64,000 bases of DNA from Phlyctochytrium arcticum (GCA_025602905.1 JAHLKI010000016.1:62001-126000); one strand, 5' to 3'. Shown: positions 46,250 through 60,640, numbered from the stretch's first letter. A program made the numbers and translations. Notes: generated by a model from the letters alone, not told the origin.

Positions 46250-46606
46250 ATTCTTGTAGGGCGTGAACTTTATACCAGCTATATGGCGGCGTAATGTAGT
46301 TTGGTTGTCTCCCTGTTGTCTCCTCTACCATTAGGGCTGATAGTTACTCTATCATATATCACTCGTAAATATAATGACACTGTTGCAACCCTCTCTCTGA
46401 GGATTTAGAAGTCTGCATTGGCTGTTTTAAAATTGCTACTCTGCGTTGAAGCATTTAAAAGTACTGTTTGAATGATGAACTCATATTCGTATGTAAAATA
46501 AAGATCATGCTAAAGGTTCTCACAATCGTGGACTACTTATCTAACGCAGATGAAAAAGCACATCCAAAATTAGAAAGATGTCGACTCGTCAAGGTTGAGA
46601 AAGGAC
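46250..46606. other. Intergenic between convergent 3' ends
   Basis: AT-rich; 3' flanks of the coiled-coil gene and malate dehydrogenase. Nothing else seen. Confidence 0.5.
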
Positions 46607-47867
<1,261 letters not shown>

Positions 47868-48141
47868 GATGTTTGAATGAAAGTGAAGTTGTGAGTGTGG
47901 AGGGGGTTTTGTGTATATGCGTGCGATCGGAAGATGAAGCAGAAAAACTAGATTGAAATGGAGGACGGGAACATCCCCTCCCTCACGAGGGAAAATGATC
48001 GATAGGCCGGCAGCAACCGGGTGACGTTGGCCGCCACCTCCGGAACGCCCCAGGGAGCAGCTCGTTTTCGCGTGCAAAAATCGTTGGCGATTAGCAGGAT
48101 TAGCAGGAAGCAAGACCAACGTATATATATAAGGAGGAAGG
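47868..48141. promoter_or_regulatory. Divergent promoter, MDH / CCZ1
   Basis: Contains TATATATATAAGG at about 48121-48134, only about 10 bp before the proposed CCZ1 ATG and about 255 bp from the MDH ATG. It may serve MDH, or CCZ1 may start further downstream. Confidence 0.45.
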
Positions 48142-50122
48142 ATGCTGGACGATGGCGGCAAGGGGACCCCGCCGGCGCTGCAGTATCTTGCTGTTTTCAA
48201 CCCTGCCTTTGGGCCGACGGAGGAAACCACCGCAGACCAGCTTTGTTTCTTCTATCCTCCGGCCACCCCCATCGCTGAGAAGTGCCGACAAATTGGTCTG
48301 GCGCAGGCGCTAGTGAGCTTTACGAGGTGTGAGTGCGCTCAAGACCCATGCACAGATTGATGCATGAGCGATGAAAAATGGGAGACTGAACACGCGTCCG
48401 TAGGAGCTTTGGAGCGTCAGTCCCGTGTGAAAGCGTCCATACGCAAAAGTCGCGAGTCTGCATATTCCAGCCGGAGAATGGCTATTGGATGGTGCTGGTA
48501 AGGCGACCTAGTCGATATGGAAACGCTACAGACTGTTTGTCTGATGATGGCTTATAAAAGAAAGTGCGGTTGGGCACTCGAATCCGTCCGGAAAAGCATG
48601 GCAAATCATCAATTGAATACCGCCAGCTGGGCCTGCAAGATAGTATTCTGAAACATATACTTGTTCGAGCGTACCGCTTCTTCAGATTCCTGCACCAAGG
48701 ATTTCAAGATGTAGCGCAGGGGCAGTCCATCATGGTATTGCGCAAAATGATGGAGGAAGTGTTTCTGAGTTATATCCAGCGGGTGGACTTTGCGGGATTA
48801 GATGTCATGAATGGTCTCTCTGGTAGGGCATTTTGGCTTGCAATCATCTCAAAGTTGAAATTTAAAGGACGTGTGGCAGGAATAAACTATGCATCGATGA
48901 ATCGCCAATCATTCCTAAAGGTTGCCACATTCATAAATCGCTTAAAATCAGACTTCCCCCTCCTCAAGTATGGCTGCTTGCTATGGCACGATCAACTGGT
49001 ATGGAGTTCAACAAGATCGCCGTCAGACTTACAGGACGTATACGATTATTTCACAGACCCGGAGACTGGCCGCGTTTACGATGGTTTGATCAATCAAGTC
49101 AAACGTAAAGGAGAGGTATGTCATAAGCAGCTTAAAAGCCTGGATCGTAGTAAACTAAGGGCCGCCTCAGCCAGTAACTCATGGTCGGCGGGCATCATTG
49201 CGAGCTCCAGCTCCACGTTCAGCAACATCCCGCAAAGGACGCAGATTCACGGGGTACCTTGTGGGCCCTCCACAGCTCAATACAGTATCCACTGATACAA
49301 CTTTGAAAGAAGTGTATATCGGTGATGACGGGGACCCCTATTTCTTAATCGTTTATCAGGTATGGTACCTCCTAATACTCGGGACACGGTAGTTAATATG
49401 TCCATAGTTTGAGGATGATACCACATTCATCTTTCTCATTCCAACATCTGCCATCGTCCAACCTCTCCAATCCGACAATCAACTTCTCCTCCCCCTCGAG
49501 CAAAACCCGCGTCGTATTGAATTCTACGTCAAGTTGGCAGATCACCTAAACAAGAATCTGGCAGAAATTGCACAGGTTGTTCAAGCAGGCTGGACAAATG
49601 CGCGACAAGTTGGGTATGTTGCGTCTAGTGAATTTCTTATGTGCAATTCTGACCTGTAATATAATCCAAAGGGATTTCGCGGAGCAGCATTTCCGATATT
49701 TGTACTTTAATTCCTCAACATTGTCATTTAAAAGCTCAATATCAAGGCACAAAACGACACAATTGACCCCAGACCTGATTCACTGCCTGAACAACATGCA
49801 CGAGGACTTTCTGAGGTATGCCTTTCAGTATGTGACCAAGTGTTTGCCCATCTGACCAACCTTTGCAACATAGTATGTCTGCGGATGGAGAGCTTACTGA
49901 ATTGAACCTCCAAACCACTCTGTCAGATGCCTGGGTGGTGGGTCGGCGCAACAATAGTCGTGAATTTTACATGGTGTTTCCCAAAAGCGAGGCTTCGGTA
50001 GTAGACATTGATGGTGAGTTTCTGCCATTTACGTCAACCGTTACAGGCCGTCTCAATGAGTATGGCGTTTAGACGATGTCGAGAAATTCTCAACTGCATA
50101 TCTTCAAGAGACGCGCTCATGA
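48142..50122 (+). CDS. CCZ1: CCZ1, subunit of the MON1-CCZ1 Rab7 exchange factor
   Basis: Eight exons (48142-48326, 48404-48497, 48561-49115, 49171-49359, 49408-49613, 49672-49815, 49874-50013, 50073-50122), phases all close. With MON1 it activates Rab7/Ypt7 on late endosomes. Longin-type pieces in order: LQYLAVFNPAFGPTEE, IGLAQALVSFTR, ENGYWMVL, LKSDFPLLKYGCLLWHDQLV, YLVGPPQLN, PYFLIVYQ, FRYLYFNSSTLSFKSSI, DAWVVGRRNNSREFYMVFPK, DDVEKFSTAYLQ. The ATG lies very close to a TATA-like tract, so the true start may differ. Confidence 0.88.
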
Positions 50123-50244
50123 AGCAGCTTTCGGATCGTTTTTGGACGACGTCATTGTCCCATATATTGAATTTGTAAATTGCACTGTGGTTGCAGATAA
50201 ATGAACATAACTGATACAGTATACACAACAAAATATGTCTATGA

Positions 50245-51114
50245 TCAAGGACCTAACCACTTCACACTCCACGGCTTATCGCAATCTTCGCGAGTGTACG
50301 CTACCCGGTCATGCAACCGACACGGCCTCCCCGCCCAGAACTCTATTCGATCCGGCTGGACGCAATACCCACCCCAAAACTCGGGTCGCGATACTTCCTT
50401 GGCATCAAACTTGCGCTCCAAGTCCTCCCTCCTCTTCTCCAAGCCTTCTCTACCATTCTCCAAAACACTGCTTTGCGGAGATGTCCAGGCCCCAATTTGG
50501 CTCCCCCTCGGTCGTGACGCGAAATACGCATCAGACTCCTCCTTTGTGGTCCGAGTGACCTTTCCCTCTATGCGGACCGAGTAGTCTCCCCACCAAAAAC
50601 ATAGAGCAGCATAGGGAGACTGTCCGTCCAAATCCTGGGCCTTGCGCGAAGTGTAATTGGTGTAAAATCTAAACCCCTTCTCTGCATCATAGTCCTTTAA
50701 CAGGACCATTCGGTTCGAAGGGCGACCCGTAGCAGGGTTGACAGTTGCAAGACTCATGGCGTTGGGCTCTGTGATGGCCTTGTTTTCTCGCGCATGGGCA
50801 AACCACTTTTGGAACAGAGTATAAGGATCTGAAGGAACGTTTTCCGGTGAAATCTGTTGACCGCCGTAGACTTGACGCATGGCAGCAATCTCGGGGTGGT
50901 GGATGGGTTGAGTAGGTGGGTCGAGGTTCATGGCTCGCGATTGTTTGTACTGAAATTTGGCAGTAGTTGCAGGCTGGATCACAGGGACACGGAAAGTGTT
51001 GTTGAACAGAGGTCTTGACAGAAATTTGGTGGCAAGTTGCCGTCTCACCATTCGAGTAGATGGCACACAATCTGTTGGAATGGAGAAGGAAAAGCGAGCA
51101 ACTGCAAAATCCAA
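50245..51114 (-). CDS. PDX3: Pyridoxamine 5'-phosphate oxidase
   Basis: Single exon, 289 residues. FMN enzyme making pyridoxal 5'-phosphate. Family motifs: DPYTLFQKWFAHARE, NAMSLATVNPATGRPSNRMV, LLKDYDAEKGFRFYTNYTSR, ALCFWWGDYSVRIEG, SDAYFASRPRGSQIGAW, FWGGYCVQPDRIEFWAG (Gly-Tyr-x-Val then Pro-x-x-x-Glu-Phe-Trp) and the C-terminal VKWLGP. The first 60 residues are basic and Ser/Arg-rich, compatible with mitochondrial import. Later Mets (MVRRQL, MNLDPP) could also start. Divergent from the P2X gene. Confidence 0.95.
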   Translation of the reverse strand: MDFAVARFSFSIPTDCVPSTRMVRRQLATKFLSRPLFNNTFRVPVIQPATTAKFQYKQSRAMNLDPPTQPIHHPEIAAMRQVYGGQQISPENVPSDPYTLFQKWFAHARENKAITEPNAMSLATVNPATGRPSNRMVLLKDYDAEKGFRFYTNYTSRKAQDLDGQSPYAALCFWWGDYSVRIEGKVTRTTKEESDAYFASRPRGSQIGAWTSPQSSVLENGREGLEKRREDLERKFDAKEVSRPEFWGGYCVQPDRIEFWAGRPCRLHDRVAYTREDCDKPWSVKWLGP

Positions 51115-51337
51115 GATCCGCGCGGTTTGTCATGAGTGGCTGCGCAATTCATGGCGATCCGCGATCGCAAACGGTCCAAAAATATGGAACAAAGGTCAAC
51201 AAACAAAGGCGGTCCATGGCATTTAAGCACGGATGAGACCCTTTTAGGGAGTAGGGAGGCAGCTCGCAGAAACGTCGGAAACGCAACCCTACGGTGAATA
51301 ACAGTATTGCACCAACTGTCTTCAGAGCAGAATTCAA
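51115..51337. promoter_or_regulatory. Divergent promoter, PNP oxidase / P2X
   Basis: About 220 bp between head-to-head start codons. No clear TATA element. Confidence 0.4.
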
Positions 51338-52941
51338 ATGGGGCTGATTTGGTCGCGGTTGCGACGCCTTGAGTAAGTGTCCGACTGAAAGCTGTCAGAA
51401 TGCAAGAAACTGAGGTCTACTTTCCAGCCCTGATGTGACTTTTGGATATACTACCTACAAGGTCGTCAAAGTCCGGGATAGATACTTGGGTCTCCTGTAT
51501 TACGGCTCTGTCGTTTGCATCTTTGGATACATCTTGTACAACATATTTGCCCAAGAGCTTTATTACAAGAAATCCTCTCCTATTGCTGGTATGTTTCACG
51601 CCTGAGATGCTGCTCATGTCCTGGATGAGTACTTATGAAACCCTTCTACAGGTTTCGTCCGTGCGACTGCCAAGCTTGATATACCCCTCAGCTCCCCACT
51701 TCCCTCATATTGCTCCATTCCTCCCCCCAACTCCACAAACACCGTGTTTGGCGGTTGTCTGCGATGGACTGCTCAGCAAGCCGTTTTTCCATATGATGGC
51801 GAACTCAACAGCGTTTTTCTGACCACTCGAGTGACGATTGCGCGAACCCCTACCCCAGGAAACGTCAGTGCTGGATGTACTGATTTTGATGGTGGATGTC
51901 GGCCACCATCCTTTGATGAGGTCCGAGCTAGCACGACAGTCACAACATACTATCTTGCCAATGTTGAAGACCTCACATTGCGGCTGGATCATGGCGTCCG
52001 CGTCCATTACGGAGCCTCAATGTTTGGAGCCTCGTCACGTGCCTTCTCAGCCAAAGATATGGTGGGACGTATGTTGATGGGCTGTTCTGGCAACGAAGAA
52101 TTGTACCGTTTGAGTTGGGGACCCGCTTACCGTACCAATGCAACGTCCACCAACCACTTGGACACATTCTCGATCCGGGATCTGCTAATTAGCGCCAACT
52201 GTCTAAAGGTTGGCCAGGTGATTGACTTGGAAGGCCAGTCGTCAGCAGATGGGGCCAAAAAGGGAGAGTCTTTACGAAGTGCGGGATTCGTCATATCTTG
52301 TACGTGTTGCATTTTCTGCTTCTGGTACCTTTACTCACTCTCCTGGCAGCCCCCATAACATATATGAACGGCCAGAAGTTTGGCACTGGAGAATATGCAT
52401 ACAAATATGTGTATTCCCCGGCGAAAAGTACGTAACACTGTTTCGACTAGCGCAAAACCTTTGCTAAGTGTTAACCTTATTTACAGTGGAAGGCACCGAG
52501 TACAAAGTGCTTCAAACTCGTGTCAATCCTGACGGTTCTTTAACGTATCTCAACCGCCATGGCATCCGCATTGTCTTTGACCAAACCGGACAAATCGGGG
52601 AATTTGACTTTATTGCTTTGCTGACCGCGCTTGTTGCCGCGACAGCCCTCCTCCGTGTTGCCACTTTGACTGTCGAAGTGCTGATGCTGTGGATCATGCC
52701 GCATCGAATCCTGTACTCCAAAGCTAAATTCGAATCAACGGAGGATTTCTCCGATATTCGTGATTTACTAAATGATGAGGGTGGCAAAAGAGTCAACTTG
52801 CACAACATCAACGTGAGAAAAAAAACCTCTGTCAAAGATCCAAGCCAGATTCACGCAGCGATGGAAGGAAGCTCGCGTGGGGATGCAGGACGGCCCGTGC
52901 AACTTTCCAAAACATACGAGGATGAAGAAGAACGCTTATAG
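51338..52941 (+). CDS. P2X-type ATP-gated cation channel
   Basis: Five exons (51338-51372, 51428-51588, 51652-52299, 52350-52427, 52487-52941), phases close; 458 residues. Two membrane helices: YYGSVVCIFGYILYNIF near residue 35 and FIALLTALVAATALL, then TLTVEVLMLWI, near 350. Between them is a Cys-containing ectodomain (SYCSIPPP, GGCLRW, AGCTDFDGGC, MGCSGN, SANCLKV). The segment NRHGIRIVFDQTGQIGEFDF before helix 2 and the YSKAK (Y-x3-K) motif after it are P2X hallmarks. Known family: trimeric ATP-gated channels, intracellular (contractile vacuole) in Dictyostelium. Cytosolic tail has Lys/Ser/Asp-rich sequence. Confidence 0.88.
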
Positions 52942-53804
52942 TGCTATTTTATGATTGCATAGAGTAGCTTATTCAATCCTTATCGTAGGATTTCCTGATC
53001 TCATCACTGACACCGCTTAGAGTTTAATACGTTCCGTAACATTCGGTTTTTGGACAATCATTTTTTTTTTAATTTCAACATTCCTTGTCAACATGCATAT
53101 TTGTAGCTTGACTCGGGCTTTCAGATTCTTTTTCTCGAGCATGAAAGTCAGAGACTTACTAAGTTAGGAAACCCAAAGGATAATTTCTGCTTGTATTGCA
53201 AACTTTATCAACCCTGCCAGTTAGAAAGGCGCATATCGAACATGATGAACGCAATTCAAAAGGCACCCATGCATTCGTTCCCTCTCCCCCAATTCATTAT
53301 CCGAGCATCAATGATAATGTTTTCTCATTTGACTACAGCGCCCCAAACCTCATAAAGTGAGCCGTGACATATGAACTTCTTTCTTCAATTCCCCTCAACA
53401 CGGATCTCATAATTTTGGAATGGCATATTATTTTTCTCAACCGTTCTGAATCCCGGCTAGGTCGAGAGGAAAATTCGAATTTACCGTACCGGAATGGATA
53501 GTTAACTTTATTTCTCCAGTACCATTGACTTGGGCTGGTTCAGGGCCTAGTTTCATCATCGTCGGTATATCCGAAATCGAGATGGTTCTGGGTCCAACAG
53601 CAACCCCCTCAGACATATGTAAATAATCCTTTTCGTACCTCCCTCTTGACGGAATACCTCCGTAGTTACATTGTTCAATTGCGGATACGATTTGGCGACT
53701 GTACAAGAACGAAAACGATTTCACCCCGATCAGAAAAATTCCAATGTTTTAAACAAACCATTCAGGCCAAAGTCGGAATCTCTCAAACTTTGCATTCGGC
53801 AAGG
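52942..53804. other. Intergenic, nothing recognised
   Basis: AT-rich with a run of T near 53.06 kb. A short minus-strand frame at 53437-53724 has no recognisable family. Confidence 0.4.
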
Positions 53805-56800
53805 ATGTTATTGATTTTAGACAACCTGTTCTTGATACTGGACCACCTATTTGTCCGTTTACAGTCATCACTGACGGTTGAACGCCTGCTACTTCTTGTA
53901 TCATTTGCCATTACAGCTTACGAGGTCTATCGACGCAGACATTATGAAAGGCTTATACGAGAAAATACCAACATCAAGGAGGTTCGTCCATATGGTCACC
54001 AATGGTTATGTAAAATCTCAAGTTTTTTTTACTGTAAATTTTGTTCAGGTCTTTGATGCCGTGTGGGATAAATGTCCTATGATGATGGTAAGGGCTTTCA
54101 AAATACCAGCGACATAATCACGAACAAAGTTGCTCACACTAAGCTAGGGTGTTTCCGAACTTAAGCAAATCAGTGCTTGTGCACTGTGGCCGCACATACC
54201 GACCGCCGAGTGTGAATGTCACTTTGATGTCAGGCATGTACACTTGAACCGGAAGGGTTGTAACGCATGTATGTATTTTCCAAATTGATCAGTGATTCAA
54301 CCGGAAAAATTCTTATCGAGAAGGATAGATGGATTAGAAGATGATAAATTATTGCAAGAAAAGTTCCTCGTGAGATTTTTCAAGCGGGATCAGAAAGACA
54401 TTGGTATGATTGCTTTCCGATGGGCACAGAATACCTCGACACAAGACCAGACTGATTTATCTGATAAATGCTGCGCAGACAAACTTGCCCGGACTTACCT
54501 TACAACCAAAATGGAAAAAAGACCCGCGGAGTTTGAAGAATATTATCGAGTACGAGGGTTTCAAGCTCTTCGAATTATTTGGAGTCTGATTTCGTGTACT
54601 TAGATTGGCGAAGATGAGAATGGAAATTGGTGCTCTGCAGCCTCTGCTTCTCGTTGTTCCGTGCGACGCATCCAGATGATATGCAACTACGCTGGTAGTG
54701 CTAGCGGTTCGGATCAATTCGTCTACCGTTCGTACTCAGCTTGATTTGCACTCGGAATGAATTTGAACGTACTCAGGCGGTGTGCCTTCCGTGTATAGTG
54801 TGCCGCGATATTACAGAGGAACGCCGCGTACTTCAAGCCATAAAGGACAGCGAGGAGTGGACAAGGCTTATTCTAGAGACCACAGAGGATGGTGGGACCC
54901 TGAAAAAACTTGTGAGCATCCAGAATTCTACTGACACACACGTGTGCTTAAAGGAATTTGGGAAGTTCGTCGAGATCTCAAGCTCCGACCACTGTCGGCT
55001 CGAACGTACGAACAGATAGGGTATACTCGTGAGGAGTTTGACAAGATATCCTCGTCTTACCAGAAGATTGCGGAACTTGTACATCCGGATGGTATGTTGC
55101 GCCTATTCACGGACTTGTTGGCATTGTTGACCCTTTTTGGTAGATTTATTGACTATCCATGTTGCCGCTGAGAATATGCTGGCCGGACGCTTGGACTTTT
55201 TCCGAACTGAGTTGCGCATCAAAAGCAAACTGGGTGAATACAAGTGGCTGATGGGGCGAGCACAAATCGCCAAGCACGGAAAAGACGGAAAACCTTCCGT
55301 GATAGTGGGTTTTTAATGCCTGTCCCATGAAAGCTAAAACCTGATTGTTGTCTCCTGCCGTAGGTGGGTTCTTTGACCAACATGCATGAGCGCAAAATAG
55401 CCGAGCTCGCACTGGTGGAAAACAATCGGCAATTGGATGCAGCGTTGCAGCAGGCCGCTGCTGCTGCGCAAAGCAAAGGTAAGATCATGTACCTGCACTC
55501 ATCTAGCGCATCTGACTTATTCTTTCCTTCAGCCGACTTTTTAGCAAACATCAGTCACGAGCTGAGGTATTTGATCTGCAAACGCTCATTCTTGATTATA
55601 ACTAAAATTATTTGTAGAACGCCGCTCAATGGAATGATAGGTCTTGGGAATATTCTCTGGGATTCAACTCTAAACACCGACCAACGGGATTTATTAAAAT
55701 CAATAAGGGACTGTTCTGAAGGGCTTCTGCTCATAGTGAACGATATTGTAAGCTGTTCTTCGATTTTTTTACCCAGACAATTTCTAAAAGCCTCTACGCC
55801 ATCTCTGCTTAGCTGGATTTTTCTAAAATTGATGCAAACATGATGGCAATTGAAAACTTTCCTTTCGATCTTTTCGGATGTATTGAGAATGCCATCTACC
55901 TCTTAAACTTGCGGGCTAGTGAAAAGGGAATTGGTCTTTACAGCCGTATGACTCCAGGGACGCCTCGTTATGTATGGGGAGATGGAAATCGATTGCGGCA
56001 GGTCTTGATGAACATCATTGGGAATGCGGTAAGGAGCACCACCTTGCTTTAATGAGAATTGCCTGATCTTTCGTTAGGTCAAATTTACCGATAAGGGACA
56101 AGTTGTTATTAATATCGACTACGACAAAAACGATCCCTATGTGATTATTCATTTCAAGATTAGAGACAGTGGCATAGGAATTCCTTCTGACCGCATTCAC
56201 CTCCTTTTCAAACCATTTTCACAAGTTGACACCTCGACGTCGCGGAAATATGGCGGTACCGGGTTGGGGTTGGCTATCTCACAAAGACTAGTGAACATGA
56301 TGGATCCGGAGAATGGAGTACTGGGAGTAACTAGTGATGAAGGACAAGGAAGTGTTTTTGCGTTCTCTCTCCGGTTCAAAGTGTGTCAGAATGAGGAGGA
56401 ACCCAAGGTGGTCAAAGTGGACGTGTCCCTTCCAAAAGATTCTGAGCGCCTGGCGGAAAAGCTACCAATGAACATTCTGTTGGCTGAGGACAACGCTGTC
56501 AACCAGAAGCTATGTATGCGAATGTTACAGGTACTTGTTGTCGGTTGGACTGTATTGTATGGCAGACCTTTTTAACTCACCTCTACAATAGCGCCTCGGA
56601 TACCGGGCAGATGTAGCAAATAACGGTGACGAGGCGGTTCAAGCATGTCGATCAAAGCATTATGATCTTATCCTCATGGTTTGTAGTTGTACTCGCGTCC
56701 TGTTCATAAAACTCATTCACCGCAATAGGATATGCAAATGCCCAAAATGTCTGGCATAGAGGCCACGCGCCTGATCCGTTCTGATCTCACGATCCACCAA

Positions 56801-56998
56801 CCAACTATTTACGCATTGACCGCTAATGCCCGAGACACCGACAAAGAAAGCTGCCTTCAAGCAGGAATGGATGGACATATAAGTAAACCATTCCGAGCGG
56901 AGAGATTAGTCGAGATGTTGGCACAATGTGGACGGGCTGTCGCATTAGCGAGTTGCCAGAAAGCACACTCGGAACGGAATTTGGCAGGAATGGGATAG
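53805..56998 (+). CDS. Hybrid histidine kinase with PAS sensor and receiver
   Basis: Many exons; first ones are 53805-53981, 54049-54087 and one from 54148. One N-terminal hydrophobic helix (VERLLLLVSFAITAYEVY), PAS-like parts (VFDAVWDKCPMMM, then PLSARTYEQIGYTREEFDKI with KLGEYKWLMGRAQI), a coiled linker, and HisKA rebuilt across an intron (ANISHEL + RTPLNGMIGLG) with intact His. ATPase N-box NRLRQVLMNIIGNAVKF, DSGIGIP and GGTGLGLAIS follow. The receiver has LLAEDNAVNQ, LILMDMQMPKMSG (phospho-Asp) and the Lys in ISKPFR. Known role: two-component phosphorelay sensing, feeding a HPt protein. Exons between 54.3 and 55.0 kb are unresolved. Confidence 0.85.
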
Positions 56999-57408
56999 TT
57001 GCCAAACAGGAATAAGGAGACGTACAGCCTATTTGCGCAGTTTCATTTTAGCTCCTCATCCACCAATTAAATAGCACATTGTAACTAGAAACATATGAGG
57101 TGAACAGACTATATTATTTCATGGTTTGTTGAATAGCAAGTTCGATACGATAACTGAGAGTCATCGAATATTGTAAAGACAAGAATGAAGCATAAAAACA
57201 GTAGAGCGGAACAGTACTTTGCAAGTCCAGGGCGACAACCCTGTTGCGTCCAGAAATACAACAAGCCAGAACACATCCAGTCGCTCATTATGATGGATTC
57301 TTAGACATCAGGCCCAACTCTCGCAGGGCACATAGACGATCTCTCGCATGAATGCTGCCCTTTTGTTCAGCCTACATTCAAGGGTAAATTTCCGTACTTT
57401 GCCATAGT
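56999..57408. other. Intergenic between convergent genes
   Basis: 3' flanks of the histidine kinase and the Sel1-repeat gene. Nothing else seen. Confidence 0.5.
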
Positions 57409-60009
57409 TCATGCACTTTCAGTGCCACCTACCTCGGAGTAAAATTTGATTGCACGATCCAGATCTTTTCCCACACCGAGGCCTGCTTCATACAGGGATC
57501 CAAGGTTGAACATTGCCCGAGAATGTCCGTGTTTGACAGCCTTCCTGTACCACTTTGCAGCTTGAGCATGGTCTGCATGCTCGCCGCCGCCCAAGCCAGT
57601 CTCAACCATTTCCCCAAGTATGTTTTGGGCCTCAGCGTTCTCTTCATTTGGATGCGATGCTGCAAGTGTCAGATAGTGCATTGCTTTTCGGTGATTCTGT
57701 AGCGGCGCAGGGGCAATGAGAAGAAGGTGCCCCAAGCGTAATTGTGACTTGGAAAAGTTCTAGTAGGAACCATCAATTAGGGTAAGGTTGCCATTAGTGA
57801 ACCCCCAATATGGCTCTAACCTTATCTGCCGCTTCTTGATAGAAACGAGCAGCCATTTCCCAATCCGCGTTGAGTACTGCGCCAGCAATGTCTTTGCATC
57901 CGTTCTCATACAGTGTTCCAAGGTTATGGGCAGCATCAACACTGCGCGACTGCTTTTAGGAATGTTTTGCGTCCTGAAATATAACTACTACATACCTCCC
58001 AAGTGAGCAGGCCAGATGGAAGAGACGGATTGCTTCGGTGAAGTTTTTCTAAGTCCAGTCAATTCAGCGACCGCATCTTGATCTCGAAAAGGCAGCTTTA
58101 CCTCAACCAAGCATGTGTACCCCAGATTATTGACTCCGCTCGGATGCCGCGCTTCAGCCGCCAATTTGTACATAATCTTTGCCATCGCCAAATCCTTTCC
58201 CACACCCAATCCTTCCTCATAGCATATTCCCAAGTTGTTGTGCGCGTTCGAGTCGCCACACTCTGCGGCTCGTCGATACCATGCAACCGCCTCGCCAAAA
58301 TCCTTGTTGATTCCCACACCGCGATAGTAAGCACTACCAAGTGCATTCTGCGCACGCGCGCATTCTTGATCTGCCGCCACCCGGTACCATCTTATAGCCT
58401 CCTGAGGATTGCGTTTGCAGCCCGAACCAGTTTCCAGCAAGTGGCCGAGTGAACACATGGCGTCAAGATGGCCTGCCTGGCTGGCGAGCAAGTAAAGCTC
58501 CAAGGCTGTTCTCGGGTCAGTGGGAACACCTTTGCCCAATTCATGTATCCGACCCATGTTCGCCAGGGATTCAGGATGAGATTTATTGGCGGCTTGCCCA
58601 TACCTAGTCGGTAAGAGTCTTAAACTCAAGCTATGCACCAAGTTTAGGCCAGCTCCTACCATCGAATCGCTGCAGCCATGTCTTTTGGTCGCCCCAGCCC
58701 ATGTTCGTACATCAGTCCCAACATGTTCATCGCCTCTGGAAGACCGAATTTGGCAGCCGCCTGCACTCGATATTGAGTTGTTGAACTGAATGACGAATGA
58801 TACTCATTTTTACCTGGTATCGTTTGTATGCTATATCATACGACCGAACAACACCAAATCCAAGCAAGTACTTGTCTCCTTGCATAAACAGCTTGCTGGC
58901 ATCGTCAAGGGTTAGTTCTAGGAGAAGGCAAGCTTAGCAGAAATCAGTTGTCATCGGAGTGTTCTCTTTTACCTTCCCAATCAGGTGCCCCCGTGGCAAC
59001 CGCCAACTTTGCAACATTTCCAGTTGCTGCGCTTGCTGCATTGGAACTGTTCCGGGCGATGGAAAATGCGAGCTCAATCAGCTATATATTTCAGTGCATG
59101 GGTTAAGATAAGGAACGCTTCATATGTCATACGAGCTTTCTCACACACCAGGCCCCTCCATGTCTCGTTAAGTTCCAAGTACAGCTGAGACAGTCTCCTC
59201 CGTTTTGTGCCTGACAAAGGGAACGTGTGCGTCTTGTAGTAATGCAACTGGTACGTCAACGCCCAGATGACTTTGTGTAGCTCCGTAAGGCTGTGGGAAA
59301 GCGGACTCAGCGCAGGTATTCTGGCAAAACTTTTGCCGCTGGGACTAGACGGCGAAGGAATGTTTGGGTGGGCAGATGTCGGAGAAGCGGGGACTCCTAA
59401 ATGTGTGACAAGCTCCTCTTTACGCTCCATAAATGAGTTCTGTTTATATTGGGATGGTAAGTTCCATTGGAGCACTTTGCCGGATGATAGACAATAATTA
59501 CCGCTATTGTCTGAATTCCTCGACCGAGTTTCCCAGCCTCAGTGATGCTATCAGAGGCAGCGTGCGCAGCTAAAGCGCAGGCCACCAAACCATCCCTGAC
59601 GTCTTCTATAGTCACAAGCGATGGAAGGGGTGTATGTGGATCGACAGGAACAGTGGGTAAAGGCACAGCGGATCGTGGCTGGGGCTTCGAGAATGTCTTA
59701 CTTAGAACTATATTATTGGCATCTTTGTAAATTGTAACTCACGGATGCTAATGCCGTAACTTTGATGACATCTCGCACAGGCTCCGGGTTGCGAAAAGCC
59801 GCAGCTTTAGGGGGTTGAATTACAACTCCGCCAAACCGCTTTGTTCCAGTGTCCAAGTGAAGGTCGGGTTTTGCCTTGCGGCCCTTTTTGCGATTTGGTT
59901 TCGGGGGCACCTCCGGCACCTCCATAAGTGGCACCTTATGCGCATGAGCACTGTTGGGTGTTCCCAGCAAATCGCGAGGTCCGTGAACGGGCATAGGATT
60001 TCGGTGCAC
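57409..60009 (-). CDS. Sel1-repeat (SLR) scaffold protein
   Basis: About nine exons. N-terminal part is disordered and basic (PPKPNRKKGRKAKPDLHL). A helical region follows (VRDGLVACALAAHAASDSI, LHKVIWALTYQLHYYKT). From LDDASKLFMQGDKYLLGF on there are at least eight Sel1 repeats, e.g. MGRIHELGKGVPTDPRTALE, LGHLLETGSGCKRNPQEAIR, LGSAYYRGVGINKDFGEAVA, LGICYEEGLGVGKDLAMAKI and LGSLYEAGLGVGKDLDRAIK. Known family: solenoid adaptors; fungal members regulate chitin synthase or stress signalling, which is inference here. A further upstream exon (MGWLSPTPFNVV, 60082-60203) may belong but could not be joined in frame. Confidence 0.82.
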
Positions 60010-60203
60010 TAGGGCTTTTCAAACAGCGACCGGGATGCATGAGTCGTGGGGTTTGCATAATAGTTTATACTATAGCTCACCGGTGAGGTCTTGCAAATTT
60101 CCAGCTCGAGTTGGCCCGCCACGAACGCAATGGCTAGCGCCTCAACAGGTTGGCAAGAAAGAGGATGCACAACATTAAATGGAGTAGGGCTTAGCCATCC
60201 CAT

Positions 60204-60640
60204 AAACCTAGACTTGTTTTACTTTTAAGCTCAAACTCTCTGTGAATGTACTGAGAGGAACTATTTCAGAGGAACTATTTCATTCTGTTCCACTGATAGC
60301 TCTCGCAAGAAGCCTCTTTCTCTCTGATCTGAGACTCTGAGTGGAGTTTTACTCGACTGATCGGAGTTTCAACCCCGTAAGCAACCCTAGCTTATTTTTT
60401 GGCACATCACACCTTGGTAGTGTGGCGGCGGAAAGTAATGGCATATACATACACACAGCTATCCTACAGGAGCCGCCAGCACCAACTGATTGAGAACCCT
60501 CCCGTCTAGGTCATCTACCGAGGTAGACCCAGCGTAAACTGACTCGGAAAAAGCTTTGATCTAGCTACTAGACACATTATTGCAATACATAACGGTTGGT
60601 AGAACCGGATAATGCATCCACCACTACGCGAGAAATCCTA
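60204..60640. other. Intergenic, nothing recognised
   Basis: Between the SLR gene 5' end and the 3' end of the next minus-strand gene. A short perfect repeat (AGAGGAACTATTTCA, twice, near 60254-60281) is the only feature noticed. Confidence 0.45.
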
